A stretch of 64,000 bases of DNA from assembly GCF_000718555.1 (NCBI RefSeq), contig NZ_JOAN01000002.1:62001-126000 (forward strand), in the 5' to 3' direction. The translations under genes and the position numbers were made by a program. Positions 1 to 15,000 of this stretch are shown here, piece after piece. Source of the DNA: Micromonospora chokoriensis (GTDB lineage: Bacteria > Actinomycetota > Actinomycetes > Mycobacteriales > Micromonosporaceae). The notes below the pieces were generated by a model that worked only from the letters and a program-made list of their open reading frames with translations, had not been told where the DNA came from and did not search any database. Position 1 is the first letter of the stretch; every line of letters begins with the position of its first letter.

Positions 1-3000
1 GTCAAGGCGCTGACCGCTGGTGGAGGGCTCGCGGGTAACGCGGGTGAGGAGCTCACGACCGAGGTGCTCGTCGGTCTGGCGATGACCGGCAACGTGGATA
101 ACGCGATCCTCATGCCGACGGTGGTGTCGTCGGCGTTGCAGGGCACGACGTTCGGTGCGATCGGCGCCGGCAGGGACGCCCTCGGCGGCAGCGGTCGTGG
201 TGCCGGGCGGGGCAGCGAGGAAGGCCCGAGAACCTCGAGCACAGGCGACGACCGGGCACCCGACACGATCGCGGACACCGACCCGGTCCCGGCGTACGAA
301 CCGCCACCGACGTCCGGGCTTCCGCCGGCGAATGAGATGCCGCCGGAGCACACCGAGCATGACCCCCACCTCGGCGCGGGCCCTGGCCCAGCTGCTACCA
401 GCACCGGAAGTGCTGGCACCGCCCTGCACGGCGCCACCACCTCAGGCGGATCGTCGGACACCCCGCCCACCCGCAATGCTGCCACCCCACCAGTCGCCGC
501 CGCGGCCCCGACGTCACTCACCCCACAAGCGGGTGTGCCGGCCGGTACGCCTCCGACGTCGCTCAGCCCACAAGCGGGCATGGCGGCTGGTACGCCTCCG
601 ACGTCACTCACCCCACAAGCGGGCATGGCGGCCGGCACGCCTCCGACGTCACTCACCCCACAAGCGGGCACGCCTCCGACGTCACTCACCCCACAACCCG
701 GCCTGACAACCGGAACCGCCCCAACCTCACTCACCCCACAACCCGGCCTCACAACCGGAACCGCCCCGACCCCACTGACCCCACAACCCGGCCTCACAAC
801 CGGAACCGCCCCAACCTCACTCACCCCACAACCCGGTGCGGTGACTGGTGGCTGGTCGAGCGCAAGGAAGTCTTCCTCGTCGCCGGTGCCGGCAGCTGTG
901 GGCATGCCGCGGCGGCCTAAAGCGTTGTTCGATGCGGTGTCGGAGGCGACGAGCAGTTCTGGTAGGTCGACGGTCGCGCGTCAGCTGGACGGGGACTGGC
1001 GCAGTGGCTCTCTGGGCTATCTGGAGCGGCTGCGTCCGGGATCGGTAACCGCCGTCCAGACGCAGAAGAATAGGCTCGCACCGGTCGAGGTGGTCCTCGT
1101 TGAACGTCTCGAAGATGGCCGCTTCGTACAGATCACCAGAGCCCGGCGAGGCAGACCAGCCCGCACAGAATTCACCCTGACCGGTTGGCCCGGGCCCGGC
1201 CCGGCACCCGCGGTTTTCTCCACGACCTTCGTCGTCTTCACTGACACCGACGAACTGGGCCAACTGCCCTTCGGCGCGACAGATCCCACGCCGCCCGTGG
1301 TGGTGCCAGCCCTTAGCGCTACGACGACGTCAGCGCTAACAGCCACACCAGTACCCGGCCACCCCACCCAGGGCACCCCGCAGCAGCAGCGGGTGATCCC
1401 CCACGCCGGCCACGACACCACCGGCCGAGGCAATGCGCCCGGCACCCCGCCCAGTGCGTCGACAGGTCAGATCGGCACCACAAACCAGCCTGATCACCAT
1501 CCACAACACACCACCCCACAACAGACCGGTTCGCAGCAGACCGGTTCAGGACGGTCTGGTTCGTCGCGGCAGGCCGGTCCGCGGTGGGTCGACGCGACGA
1601 CGCGGAGCGACTTTGGGCATTTGCCGCACGCGCGAGGTCCACACCCACTTGATAGACATTCGTCGCTTTCCGGTATGCGGATCGGTCACGCCAAGGGTAG
1701 CGCGATGTTCGCAGCGAAGATTCACCGAAATCCGACGGACGCCGAGGTCAGCCGTGAGTATCCATGGCTGAAGAAGGTGAATCCTCGGTGGTCGAAGTCA
1801 GATGGCAAGAATCCTTACAGCACGAATTGTGTTCTTGCCGCAATTGAGACGGATATGGCACTGGAGGAGAGTGGTAGAGGTGGTAGGTATGAGGCGGGTG
1901 GCACGGAAAATGCGTTAACCTATGGCACTCTGGCCAATTATCAGCGCGTGCGCCTGGGGCTGGCGGATGACGTCGACGGGGTCAGCTACCGAGTCCAGGG
2001 GAAAACCCCCATCGAGGCAATCAAAGAAGCGATTACGAAATCTGGCCGCCCAATCAAGCGGGAGGAGATCAAGGACGACAAGAAGCGAGAGCCGCGTGCG
2101 CGTGGTCTCGTGGTACTGAAGACTGACAAAGATGAGACCGCGCATGTGTTCAACGTGGTGCAGCGAGCCGACGGCAAGGTCTTTTTCCTGGACGGGCAGA
2201 CAGGCCTAGCAGCTCGCGTGCCAAAGGGTAAGCACGAGATGTTCTTCCTGCCGATGACGCATGGCATTCCGCAGCCGCGAGGTTCGGTGCGTGTGCTGGA
2301 AAGGGAGCAGCGGAAGCGGTGGGTGGAGAATATTAAGGCGGACACCCAACGCAACATTCAATCGTGGAAGGCACAGACCAACAACCCGTTCGGGCAGCGG
2401 AGAATCATCGATCAAGCGCGCCCCGTCCTGGGCGCGGTCAACACTCTGGACGTAGAAGCGGACAACCCGCTCTGGTGGCTGCAACTCGACCACACACGCG
2501 AACAGTTGGAATCGTGGCGCAAAGAAATGAACAGCGCGGGCCAGAAGTCGCCGGCCAGCGAGGAGTTGGACAGACTCATCGCACGCGTTGATGAGGCCCT
2601 CGCCTCGGCAACGGGCTACAGAGGAAAGTTCAGCCACACGACCGACGACCGCCTCACCGACCTCACCGTCGCAGGCATACCAGGGACCACCGAATCCCGA
2701 CCCGGGAGCACGCGACAGCAAGTCCAGTCGTCACCTCCGATGATGCCGCCACCGGCTCAGGGACTGCTTGATGCGTCGCTAGTGCAGCAGCGGAATGATA
2801 GGCCGCCGGCGCTGGATAGTCTGCAGCAAGCGGTCCGTCTCGTGGGGGCCTCGACGTCGCCGGTTCCATCGAAGACCCGGCTGGCAACGTGGATCTCGCA
2901 GGTCGACACGCCACCCATGGCCATGGACCGGGCGCTGCCAGGTGACTGTGTGCCCCGAGCCTGGGGCGCATTCACCGCCCTGCACGGCCGAATCGGCAAC

Positions 3001-6000
3001 GACACAGTGGACGAGGGCGCACTGCGAGACCCCGACGTCAACGACCTTGTGGGCGCCCTCAAGGGCGAACTGACACCACTAGCAGACACTCCCCAGCCAC
3101 CCGGGCACCTCCTCAACCTCATCCAAGGCTCGCCACCGCACACCATGGTGCTGATATCAGCACAGCCACCCAACCAGCCCCGCCACGTCTTCTGGCTCTA
3201 CGCCGACAGCGACGACCACGGGCACGTGACACCCCGCTGGATCGACACCGAACAACCCGGGCAGTTCGGCAAGGCCGTCTCACCAACCGACCAGTGGTCG
3301 AAAATGCTCGCGCTACCCGACACCAAGATCTTGGCCCTCGACCACACCGGCCACCCCACCACGATCGACCAGCTACGCACCCCGGCGACCCCGACCCCAC
3401 CCGAACCCCGCACAGACACCCCCCGCACCAACGAAGCGCTGCTCGACCCATCAACCACCACCCGATCCGGCATGCTGCGGCAGCCACCCACACGCCGCGG
3501 GCAAACTGCGGCTCCTTCGCTGCTACTACGCGTCGACGCCAACGAGGCGACCAGGAATGCCGCCGTCGACAAGTGGATGGCTGCCAACAACGCAGAGCGC
3601 CACCGAAGAGATCACATACGTGCCGCCGTGGATCTAATTACGAGGATTCAGGCAGGCATGAACGGCAAAACCCAGATCAATCTCGATACGTTTTCAGCCC
3701 TGTTCAATCAACCTGATCTCCTCTCTGCCATCCACGCCAATTCAACAATGATCGCGCTATGGATTACCGACCGGCAGTTGACGGAGGACCTCTTCCGAGA
3801 CATGCCAAATCTCTTCAATGATTTAAAGAATAAGGGAATTCCTGCCGGCAAGGGTGACACATTCCCTAAGATCGCTAACGAGTACCGAACCCTAGAGCAG
3901 AAATTCGGGCTCCTCTCGAAGCTTGAGCACGATAACCAGTTGCGCCATACAATCCTCGAAAGGGCTGGAGGGTACCGGTCCCTAGTAAATTTGGGCGAAC
4001 AGGGAAATCTACTGCTAGACGATTGGCGTCTTGGACGAAAAAGCACGCTCACGCTCCTCGCAAACACGACGCTCGGCAAGCACATCGCTGAGCACTCGGA
4101 TCCAGCATCGGTCTACAAAGAAATAGATGGCGCAGGGGGCGTTGCTGACGAACTATTCCAGGCCCTTAGCGCCGGTGCGGACCAGGCGCAGGTCAAAAAG
4201 ATCGTCGACAAACTAGTCGTTCTCGACACCTTGACCCGCAACCCGCGCGCCTCCCGGGCTGCCTTTCGGATACCCGGGATGCTTGAAGCGGTCAGCAAGA
4301 ATGCTGAATTTGCAGAGATTCTCCATAGGCACGATTATTTCGCAGACGCTCTTATTGACAGCCCTCAGCTGGGAGCCCGGCTGGCCGGGTCGATTGAGCT
4401 ACTTCGCGCTGCTGCAGGAAATCCAGCGGTAGCATCGCGACTCTCCCAAACACCAACCGCGTTCGACGCTATATCTGACCACGAGCTGCTGAACCACCTT
4501 CAGAGCATCGATGAGCCCAATGTTCAGGACACAGTGATGAAAACCGCCCTGATGGCGGACCTCCTCAGGCGCGGAGAGAGTCAAGGGCTGACGAGAAAGT
4601 GGGCTGCCAATACTGCTCTCCAAAACATCTTCAATAGGAATCCTGGCCTGCTACAGCATCCGCACGAGTTTCGGCGCCTTCTGCTCGACGACGAGCTTAC
4701 GCATATCCTCATTGAGGACCACAGGCTGCAAAACACGCCAGGACTGCTCCGGGTGGTCCTGCGCAGGAAGAGTTTGGCCAGATATTTCGGGATGGGCGCC
4801 GGCGACATCGGAAGTACTGCCACAACTGAGTCTCCGCCAACTATCGGGTGGGCGTTGGCCGAAGCGCTCAGCCCCGAAAGGCACCCCAATTCCCACCGAC
4901 TGGCGGCCACGGCATTACTCCACAGCAGCGATCTCCGCAGCATGCTTGACTTTACCCGCGTACCTCATCTGAAAACGATCCTTACGAGCCCGCCGCTCCT
5001 CGAGGCCATCCAGCAGAACGACCTACTGACGAGCTCGATACATGACGTCAATGTCGCGATCTACAGATGCCTGAACGACGACCCGCAGAGCGTAACTGAC
5101 CTAGCCCAGACCATTGAATCTGCGCGAAGGCTGCTGTTCCAATCAGCGGGTTTCTTCGACGCACTTCATGAGGTTAAAAAACCGTCGACGCTGTCGGCGA
5201 ACTTCGCAAAACACCCCAAGGTCTTTGCCGTTTTCGCGGAGGAACCCAACACTCTTCTTTCCACAAAGCATTGGATAGCCCTATTAGGCAACGCGGCTCT
5301 CTTCGACTATCTCGACACCGACAACGGCATGAGGCTGGCTCGCGCGCTCGCATCGGAGCCCGACTTGCTCCTCGAGTTCGCATGCCGGCCACTACCGCAG
5401 AGCCTAATTGAATTTCAGACACTGTTCGACGGGGAGTCCGACTCACCTGCCAGCCTCATTTCCGCGGACAACAAGCCAACCCCCGCCTTGCGCAAGGTGA
5501 TCAATAATCTGGGGCTACAGGTACTATCACCAGAAGGGGCGCCAGTACAGCCAGGCCAGATGGAAAGTGCTGCTCGATTCAGCGCCGTCGCCAACGATGA
5601 GGACGCCCGATCTTCCGCCCCGACTGGCCAGGCAGACACGTGGGTTGCTCTGCATCACAAGGTGCAGAGCAACGCTAAGCTACGCGCGGCGGTCGAACGA
5701 TTGCCGACCCTGGCAGCGGCCTTAATTCAGTCACCAAAACTGGCAGATATTCTCCTCAACCGACCGGCGCTGATTGACCTACTCAACAACCCCTCCGAAT
5801 CTACTGTCGTCGTGTGCGCAATGCTGCAGGCACCGGAACTGTTCGAAGCCTTCTCCAATGATTACCGCCTTTACAATGTCTACGTATCGAATCACTTCGC
5901 GCGATTGAATTCCCTCGAAGATCATATTAGAGAAAATCCAAGGTTCATAATTCTGCCCATCGAGCACGCTGAGGCTGACGCCGCAATCGGGTCAAGTGAG

Positions 6001-9000
6001 GATACCCGGAACCTGGTGGCTAGGAGCCCGGCGTTGACTGACGCCTTGGTGCGCTACGAAAGCGCGGTTGGCCCGCTTACTCGGCCTGAGTTCGTTGCGG
6101 CCTTGGCGGGTCACGACGAGGCGGTGCGGGCGGCGGCGGTCAGTAGCCTGCCATTGCTGGAGTTCTTGTCTGAGAACCCTAATTTACTCTCCCGCCTTGA
6201 GTCGTCTGAGGAATTAAGAACCGCACTGCGGGAGCATCCGCATGAACTGACCGGTGACCAGTACCGGAGTCTGCTCGACGGTAAACTCTGGGAGCAGTTG
6301 CGGGAGCATACTGATCTGATCCCGTTGGTGTTTTCGTCCCCCAATGTGTTGGTGACGGCGGCAGCGGTGCCCGGTGTGGTGCAGGCGATCGCGGAGGGGG
6401 TGGGTGTCGCGGAGTTGCTGCAGGCGAACGATGGGGTTCGACGGTTGGTCACGGCTCAGCCTCAGGTTGCGGATCACCTCCGAGACAACGCAGGTAGCTT
6501 GGTTCCGATGTTGCGGGTGTCGCCTGATCTGGTGACGTTCATGTCGCAGAGCCAGGAGAACGCTGCCCTGATTGGCAAGAACCCCGAGTTGCTGTCGGCC
6601 TTCCGCCACAATCGGGGTTTGGTATCGGCTTTCCTCAAGGACGCGGACCTACGGGCGGCTTTGGTCGCGAATCCAGCGTTGGCTGAGGCGATAGGGAAGA
6701 ATTCAGCATCCCGTGGGCTATACCGGCTACGCCGGCAGTCGAATCTCCTGCAACTGGTGCCCGCCACCCCCTCGGTGGTCGTGGATACGCAGACGTGGCA
6801 GGACCTGTTGAGCAATTTGTCCATGCTTCAGTTGTTGGACTCGCGTCCGGATGTCGCCAAGAGGTTCCTGACTGATTCAAAACTGATCGAATTGTACCGC
6901 CGTGACCCTGAACATTTCGTCGGTTCGGTTCGCCGAATGATCGAAGGGAAGGCGGGCTGGTCTGGGTCGTCGCTCAAGGCGGATGATTTCCCCGCGAAGC
7001 AACAACCGCTGACGGGACCGGGCGCCGCGCCAGCGCTCACACCGGCCCCCACGGTGTCCGCGCCGGTGGCCGTGGTGGCGCCCGCGGCGACGTCGGGACA
7101 GACACCGGCAGCGCCGCCTGCTGTCACACCGCTCGCAGCAGGGGTGAACGCCTCGGTCGAGGTGCGGCAGCTACTGCGCACTCCCGGCCGCGCAGAGGTG
7201 GTACAGGCGCTGGCCGAGCAGGCAGATCTACTGCCGTTGCTGCTGGCCCGTCCCGACATCGCTGCCGACGTGACCGACCACCCGGACCAACTCGACACCT
7301 ACCTGTTCGCGACGTTCCTACGGGAACAGGAAACGGCCCGGCCGTGGCAGGAAGCCACCTTCGAGGCCGACTTCGGGGCTTTCGTCAACGCCCGCGACAT
7401 CGCCTTGGTCGACCAGGCCTGGAGCGCCGAGGTGAAGAAGGGCGCCCGCACCACCTGGTCGCAGGAGCGTAGGGCGTTCGCCGATCAACAGAGAGCGGCG
7501 GAAGAACAGCGCCGGGATCGTTTCGCGCGACTCAAGCCGAACTCTTCGAGCACCTGGGTCATGAGCGGCCGCGTGCACTACGGCGGTCTGGTCACCGCTG
7601 ATGACTTCACCTCGGCGGACGCAGAGGTCCTGAACCGCGTCGCCAAGGGGGAGGCGGTACGCGAGTCAACGTTCACACTGAACCATGCCCTGCACGCCCA
7701 CCTGGACGGCGGCAACGGTGGCCTGTCGTTCGCCTACGTCGTCGCAGACGACGGCAAGGTCGACGTTCTCGCCTACGCCAAGAGCGACCACCGGCAGGGT
7801 AACGCCTACCGATGGACGAGCGCCGGCGGCGCCTACCAGAACGGACCCCTCGATGTCGGGGCCGTCTCCGCCAACCCCGCCGTCAGAACATCGCGTGACC
7901 TGGTCAACAATCGCGCCGATATCGCCGCCGACACCAGCACGCCAGCGACCCACGACACCACCGCGTGGCACGACACCGACCGCACTCTGCGCGCCGCGAT
8001 ACTGAACCACTACCAGGCCGAGGAGAACCTCACCGCCCTGACCACCGCACCCCCGGCGGCGACCACACCAGCGGCACCAACCGGCAGCGGCAAGAGGAAA
8101 AAGAAGAAGAAGAGTACGGCCACCGACCAGACCCCCACGCCCCACGCCACGCAGGACACCGACCTCGATCGGGCCATGCAGGACGTGACCCAGACGCGGC
8201 AGAGCCTCATACAGAAGGGAATCGTTCCCACCGGCCAACGGCTGAACGCTTCCACCACAATCGCCGACGACGACGCCGCGCACAACGCATTCGAGTGGCT
8301 GGCGGACGTGAACCCCGACGGATCCGCCAAGAACTGCGTCCTCACCGCGATAACCGCAGACCAGAACTACCTCGATCCGGGCTTCGGCGGCGCACCGCAC
8401 GATGATGAACTGCCCATAGCCCATCTGCGGACATACCAAACAACACAACTAGAGCCAGCCAACGGCAGCACCCCACCCGTGTACCGCACCAACCACACCG
8501 CGATCAGCGACACCCTCGCCGCCGCCCCCATCGGCGCGCGAGGAATCGTGGTCGTCCGAGAACGGAATGACAACCAAGCCCCCGCCCACGCCTTCAACGT
8601 CATCCGCCACCACACCGGCGTCGTCTTCCTCGACGCACAACGCCCGGGACTCGCTCACATTCCCCCACAAAAAGACGATTGGCTATTCTTCCCCCTAGAC
8701 AGCAGAATCTTCCCACCGGCAAACGCAGATCCCGTCCACGCCAACGAACTGACCGGCCTCGCCGGCGGCCTCGACGACCCACCCACGACCATCGCGGACC
8801 TGCCTGCCGATGCGGTGACCCGCGCCCCCACGCCGGCTCGGGACCAAACCGGGCAAGCGGTGCTCGACCCCAGCCCGACGAGCGGGCGGCCGAGTGCCAC
8901 GCAGTCAGGTGCGGTTGCGTCAGCTACCGGCTCTACGCCCCGCCGTGGCCTTCCGGCCAATGCGCTCCCCGACGGGCAAGCGGCCGTGGGGCGTCCCATC

Positions 9001-12000
9001 CCGACAGCACGCCCCGATTCGACGGCGCCGGTGTCAGAGGACACCTCGCAAGCATCCCCTGCTCCTGTCTGGCACGAAGTCAAAGCGGCCGACCCAGAGG
9101 ATGCGAGCGCCGTTCGCCAGGTGGTTATGGAGACGCCGGAGTTGCTGAACGTCCCGGCCACCCCGCTTGATCCGGAGGGTTGGTCTCGCCGCGCCGTCGA
9201 CGCCACCATTGCTACCTTGCGCAATGGGGGCATACCGGTTAGCGAGACGGACCCGTTGCTTCAGGCGCTGGGGACCGAACCCGACACCTTCCTCAACATG
9301 CCTCGCCGGTTCGACATCCCGCTGCCGACTTCCTCGTCCGGCAGCACCCGTTTTCAAACTGTGGAAGTCAAGTTGGTGCCCAAGCCGACGTCGACGGATC
9401 AGGTGCTTGTCGACAACGGCGTCAGGGCACCTCGGTTCGCCCGGGAGCGACTGGCGAGCGAGAACACCCGTAGTTCCTCCTCGCGAGGGCTGTGGTTGGC
9501 AGCCGTGCCGCTCACCGCCGCCGGTGTTCCGGTCAGCGTCTCGGTGGGGGTGCCCGATAACCGTCCCACCAGTTCCGCCGCCAACTCGGCCGTAGTCGTC
9601 GACTACACACTGATGTGGGGCGATCCGCGGTCTTATGTGGTGGAGGCTGAGCTCGAACTGCACGTACGCCGGGTCGGCGAGCAACCGGCGGCGGGCACGG
9701 CGCAGCAGCTGGAAAGAGTTCCGCTCGGCACGCATGCGTTCCGGATCAACGAGCGGCACGCGCGTATGACGCTGGCGAAAGACGCCGAGCCACATAAGCT
9801 CGATGAGAGCGGACAGTGGATGTTGAAGGAGACCCGCTCCGTGTTGGACTTTCGGGATCCGGACGGAGCGATGGCCACTGCGGCGGAAGATCTGATGGGC
9901 GGTAAGCCGGGAAGTAAGGAACTTCAGGTCTTTCGCGGCCAGTGGTCGTCGAAGAATTCGATCCGGAGTTTGTTCACGGGCACCCGGGCACCATCGGTGC
10001 AGCACGGCGATGCCCGGATGGGCCAGCCCCGCGCGGTAAGTGGTCTGATGGTGCAGAAAGTGCGTCCGGTTGAGGTGCAGGAGGTGGGTAAGCCGAGCAG
10101 CGAGCACCCGCTTCGGAGCCGCCGGCAGTCTATCTCCGGTACCGAATCGAGTCAGAGCATCAGCAACACCACCGGCATCCGGGGGCAGGTGAGCGCGGGC
10201 GGCGGAGTGCCGTTCCTGAAACTCAGCGGCGGACCGAACGTCATGCATACCAGAACAGAGAGCACGACCCACTCACTCTCCGCCAACACCCGGGTGGCCC
10301 AGGATCTGCGGGACGTCCCGACCGTCGTGGTCTGGACAACGTATGAGCTGACCCTCGCCCGGGCCGCGTCCTACAGTCCGTCGCGGTTCATGGTGAAGAA
10401 GCATCCGGCGTCCCGACCCCAATCGAAGGTCGTGCGGGTGCAGGTGCTTGAGGAGATACCGGAAGGGTCCTACCGCGCCGCGATGGCCGAACTACCAGGC
10501 CCTTCGCAAGGCCGGCCCGATCAGGTCCTGGTGGATCGAGCACATATCCTGGCGCCCAAGGAGGAGACCCGGCACCTGCCGAGCTATATGTGGCAGGGTG
10601 ACCGGTTACGGGTCGACACCGAGCCTATTGGCGCCGAAGCGCTCTCAGACAAGATCGCGACGGAGATTCTCCGAGTCCTCGACCTGCCGCAGAACGTCAA
10701 GCACCGCGAACTCCTGCCGGACTGGGGTGGAGCGGAGGCAAAGCGGGAGATCCAGCGGGCCACCATGGCGATGATCAACCAGGAAAGCCTGACCCTGGAG
10801 GCCGGACCCACCGCGCTCAGAGCCAACTTCCTGTCGCTCACCGCTGGCGAGTTGGCGTTCAACCTGGAGATGCCGGGCAGGGAGCGCCGTCGTGTGCTGA
10901 CGGTGGTGATGCGGGCGCGTCGGGCAAATCCGACAACCGGACCGGAGCACCTCGGCACCCGCGACGAGAGCCGCCGCCCTGATCCGCTACCCACCAACCC
11001 GGCATCGAGGCAGCCGTCCGTCGCCAGCATCGAGGAGGTGCCGGAGGGGGAGTCGGAGCTGAACGAGGTGTCCAGTTCGTTGGCTCAGGAGGGCTCAGCG
11101 GCCTCCCTGCCAGCACATCGGCCCGAACCCGCGAAGTCGCGCCCGGCTACCGCGCGACGCCAACGGCGAGCCAGCACAAGTTCGTCGAGCATCACCAAGT
11201 CGGTCTCCACCACCGTCGGCGCGGATCTCAACCTACGCGGCGGGCGCGCGTTGACCGGGACTGTCCGAGGCCGCTTCCAGCGACAGCGCACCTACACCGT
11301 GACTGCCGGGGCAGAGGAGATCTGGCTGAGCTGGGACCACGGCGTCCAAGAGCTATTCCGAGACGAACACGTAGTCACGGTGGAACTCTTCGCCCTCGAT
11401 CATGCGGCGGGCATCCGAAATATGACACGCCGGGCGAACAACAGCACCCCTGGCGCCGTGTCGCTCTCGGCGGGCGATGGGCGAATCGAATTCCCCCACA
11501 ATTTCATCTTCGGCGTCGCCCGCGACCGGACATTCGCCGCCGGCCAGGAGGAACTGTCCCGCAAGGTCACGCTGGACGAGCCCACGGTCCTTCCGCACCA
11601 ACTCGATCAGCAACAGTCCGGCACCATGCAGCTCGGCTTGATCCCCGAGGGGCAAGCGGTGACCAACTGGAGCTATGTCTCCTACGTCGAGGGAGGCGAG
11701 CAGGTAAGAGCGGCGATTGTCGAGGCGATCGCTGACGCCTGGGAGCAGACGGCCGCCGACCCCATGCCCATCACCAACAAACGTGGTACGCGGCTCGGCG
11801 TCCTCACTCCCGGCTCCGACTCGTATTTGGCACTCGCGCGGATCAGCAAGCCGAACTGGCTGGCGAGCATGCTGCCGGCCATGTCCGGCCAACCTCTCGT
11901 GCTGGCCAACCTCGGTGAGGTCATCGGAATCCCGGACATCTACGCAACCGTCTTCATCCAAGCAACTTCCGACCAAGGCGGCACCGGACCTCACGACGTT

Positions 12001-15000
12001 TTCAGCGATGGTGGTGAGAACAGCGTGACCAGCATCGCCTCAGTCAGTGACTCGCGGAGTTCCGGAACCCAGCTCACCATAGGGGCGGGTCTCGGTTGGA
12101 GCGACGACATCGTCGCCCACAAGGTCTCCATGAGCGGGGCGCTTCAGCACCGGCGAACGTACGGCCACAGCCGCACCAAGACGGTCTCGCTCACCGGGGC
12201 CGTCGAACTCAACGACACCTGGGACACGAACCGTGGCATGGCCGTGCCGGTGATGGCCCGGGTGCGGTTCGTGGTGCGGGCGGTCATGGTCAATCCGCAG
12301 GCGGTCGGTGCGAGCAAGCTCCACTCGGCCACTCGCATGGTGGACAGGGGCACGGCGATCGGCACGATCCACGCCGACGAGGCCCGGTTCAGTGGCGTGC
12401 TCGATGAGGCGCGGCCACCGACGCACATTGAAAGTGAACCAGCGCTCCAACCGCCGCAGATCTTCGATGCCACGGCGGTGACGCCCCTCGCCGCCCCCAC
12501 ACCGACCACGATCGGCCGAGCGGCAGACGGGACAGTCTCGCTGCCTGTTCCACCGCATTACGTCGGTGCCGGACAGATCCTCAACATGCCCGCGCTCGGC
12601 AGTCAGGTGCTCGGGTGGCTGCGAGATCTCCGCATGCCCTCCAAGATTCCGTTCAGCCAGGGCCGGCGACTGATCGCCGACGACGAGAACGGGTTGCGAA
12701 ACACGGCCGTGGTGCTGACCCACACCAGCTCACCCCACCTCAGGTCAATGCTCGGTAAGGGCGTCGACTCGTTCCTGCTCAGCTACCCCGGTACGACCGG
12801 GGCCGATCATGTCCAGGTCATTCTGCAGGTCGTCGCAGTGGATGGCAGCGGCACAATCACCGAGCCGAAGGTTCACCGGGTCCATGCCGGCACGAAGAAC
12901 CTTGAGATGGACATGCAAGGGGTGAGCGCGAAGACCGACGCCACCAAGCGCTCCCATACCACCTACTACATGGAGGACGTGGCACCTGCGGGCACCGGGC
13001 ATGATGGCGCCGTTTCCACAGGTGGCGACCTGAGCCAGTTCCATGGCACGTCGCGCAGCACCGGCAAGTTCAGCACTGCCGCCGATTCCGACCTGAACAT
13101 CATTGAGGAGTCCGGCTCGGAGGCCCAGGTACGTCAGCAAGTGGTGATCGTGGCCCAGGCGTTCCACAACGGAGACGAGGTCGGCGCGCCGCTAAGGATC
13201 GACCACGAACTCTGGTTGTCACTTCGCGCCAATCACCTGCCTACCCGGACACCTGATCGTCCGGCCAACCCGACGGTCAGGACCTTGCCGGTCGCGCCCA
13301 CCCCTCGGCAGGCACATGAGTGGCAGGCTGGCAAGTGGGGTCAGCCGACCTCAGTTCAACGCATGCCGGACCACTATCAGGTAATCAACTACCGCGGCGC
13401 CGGGCCGGTCCAGTCTGCGACGGTCATGGCATTGCGCCAAGCCGGTGCCCCAGCCAAGGTCACCAGGTTGGGCAGCCGCACCGCACATCAGCTCACCACC
13501 ACCGTTTCACCGTCGATGCTGTGGGGTCTCTCCCGGCAACGATTGTCCACCCGCTCGATCGAGATTCCGGTCGGAGACGCTGGGTCCGCGACGGTGACGT
13601 TGTACACCAGAGTGCGAGCCGTCCGCCTGGAGTCGGCGCTGCCGCAGATGTATCGCGACGGTCACCGCTACGTGACCCGCCTGAGTGGCGTCAGCGCTAC
13701 GATGGGCCCGTCAAACTCCGGTGCGGTGTCCCTCCTCGCCGGCGGACCGATCACCACTCCGGGCGGGAGTGCATCCGAGCCTCAGCCCGTTAGCGAACCG
13801 CTGGGGAACCCGGCTCAGCGCCCCGATTTCTGGGGCGGAAACGACGGGCAGCGATCCGATACCTACGACCTCAGTGGCTCGCCCGCCCACTGGACCGGCT
13901 CACCGGCAGCAGACGGTGGCGGGGCGTGGCACGGCGGCTTCAATGCCCACGCGTTGTCGACGGTCGCCGAGCCTGCCGCATTGACCTGGGTCTCGGAGGA
14001 GATTCTCGTTGTGGCGCAGGTGCCGCAGACGGTCGGCGAGGCCAAGGTCGCGGCGGTCACGGTGGAGATCCCTGAGTCAATGAAGGTGTGGATGGCCCTG
14101 TCGGACGCAGCCCGAATCCTCGGACTAGACGACAACCCTGACGCGACTGCCGAGCTGAACAGGGTCAACTCTGCGGCCCTCGCTCTCGAGAAAGCGTTCG
14201 AGGAGTGGCAGGATGCCGGCCGCCACCTAGAGCGCGAACGGCTCGTTCCGGAGGTGCAGAGACGACGGAGAACCCCCGGTATCCCGGCTCCTGCCCCGGT
14301 TCCCGCCCCGAAATGGCCGACGCAGCAGGAGCTCGAGGAGAACCCGGAGGGCCATAAGAATGCAGCCCACTACCTCGCAGCCCAGCAGACTTGGTTCGAA
14401 CGCAAGCGCGAGCTAGACACTCAGGTTGCCCGCTTGAACAGGATCGCCACCCCGGGTTCCACGTCGATTCCGGCGACTGAGACGAAACCGGACCTGGCTG
14501 CGGGCGCCGTGCTCGAATCCGAGCCGGCACTGCCACCTTTACTGAGCCAGGTTCCGGCCAGCGGGAGCCCCACCGACTCGACACCGATCGTCGAGCAATA
14601 TCCCGACGCGCCGCCGGTCGACGTGGTCGACCCTCGCACCCAGGCACTCACTATGAGGGCGAGAAGCCACGAATGGTCGACGGAGATCGATCGGCTCGAG
14701 GCATGGATCAAGGCGGTCGAGCCACCCTCCCCGCCGCAGACGACGGCACCGAGCGCCTCGCGGACGCCCGACGGCCTGAACCGGGCCGCCAGTGCGTTCC
14801 TCGTTCTGCATGGCCCTGCAACGAACTCCTCGGAGGACAACTTCCTTGTCGTAACCGAACTGCCGCGCCTCGTCACAGCATTGGGCGGCACGTTGCAACC
14901 CGCCAACGAGGTATCGTCTCAGGACCTCCGGCTGGCTCTCGAGAAGAATCCGAACGCCATGGTTCTGGTGAGCGAACAGACCGATGCTGGGCCCCACGTC

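Noticed and set aside
508..837. CRISPR array
   Set aside because: The repeats are contiguous 45-bp coding units without unique spacers and lie inside an open reading frame.
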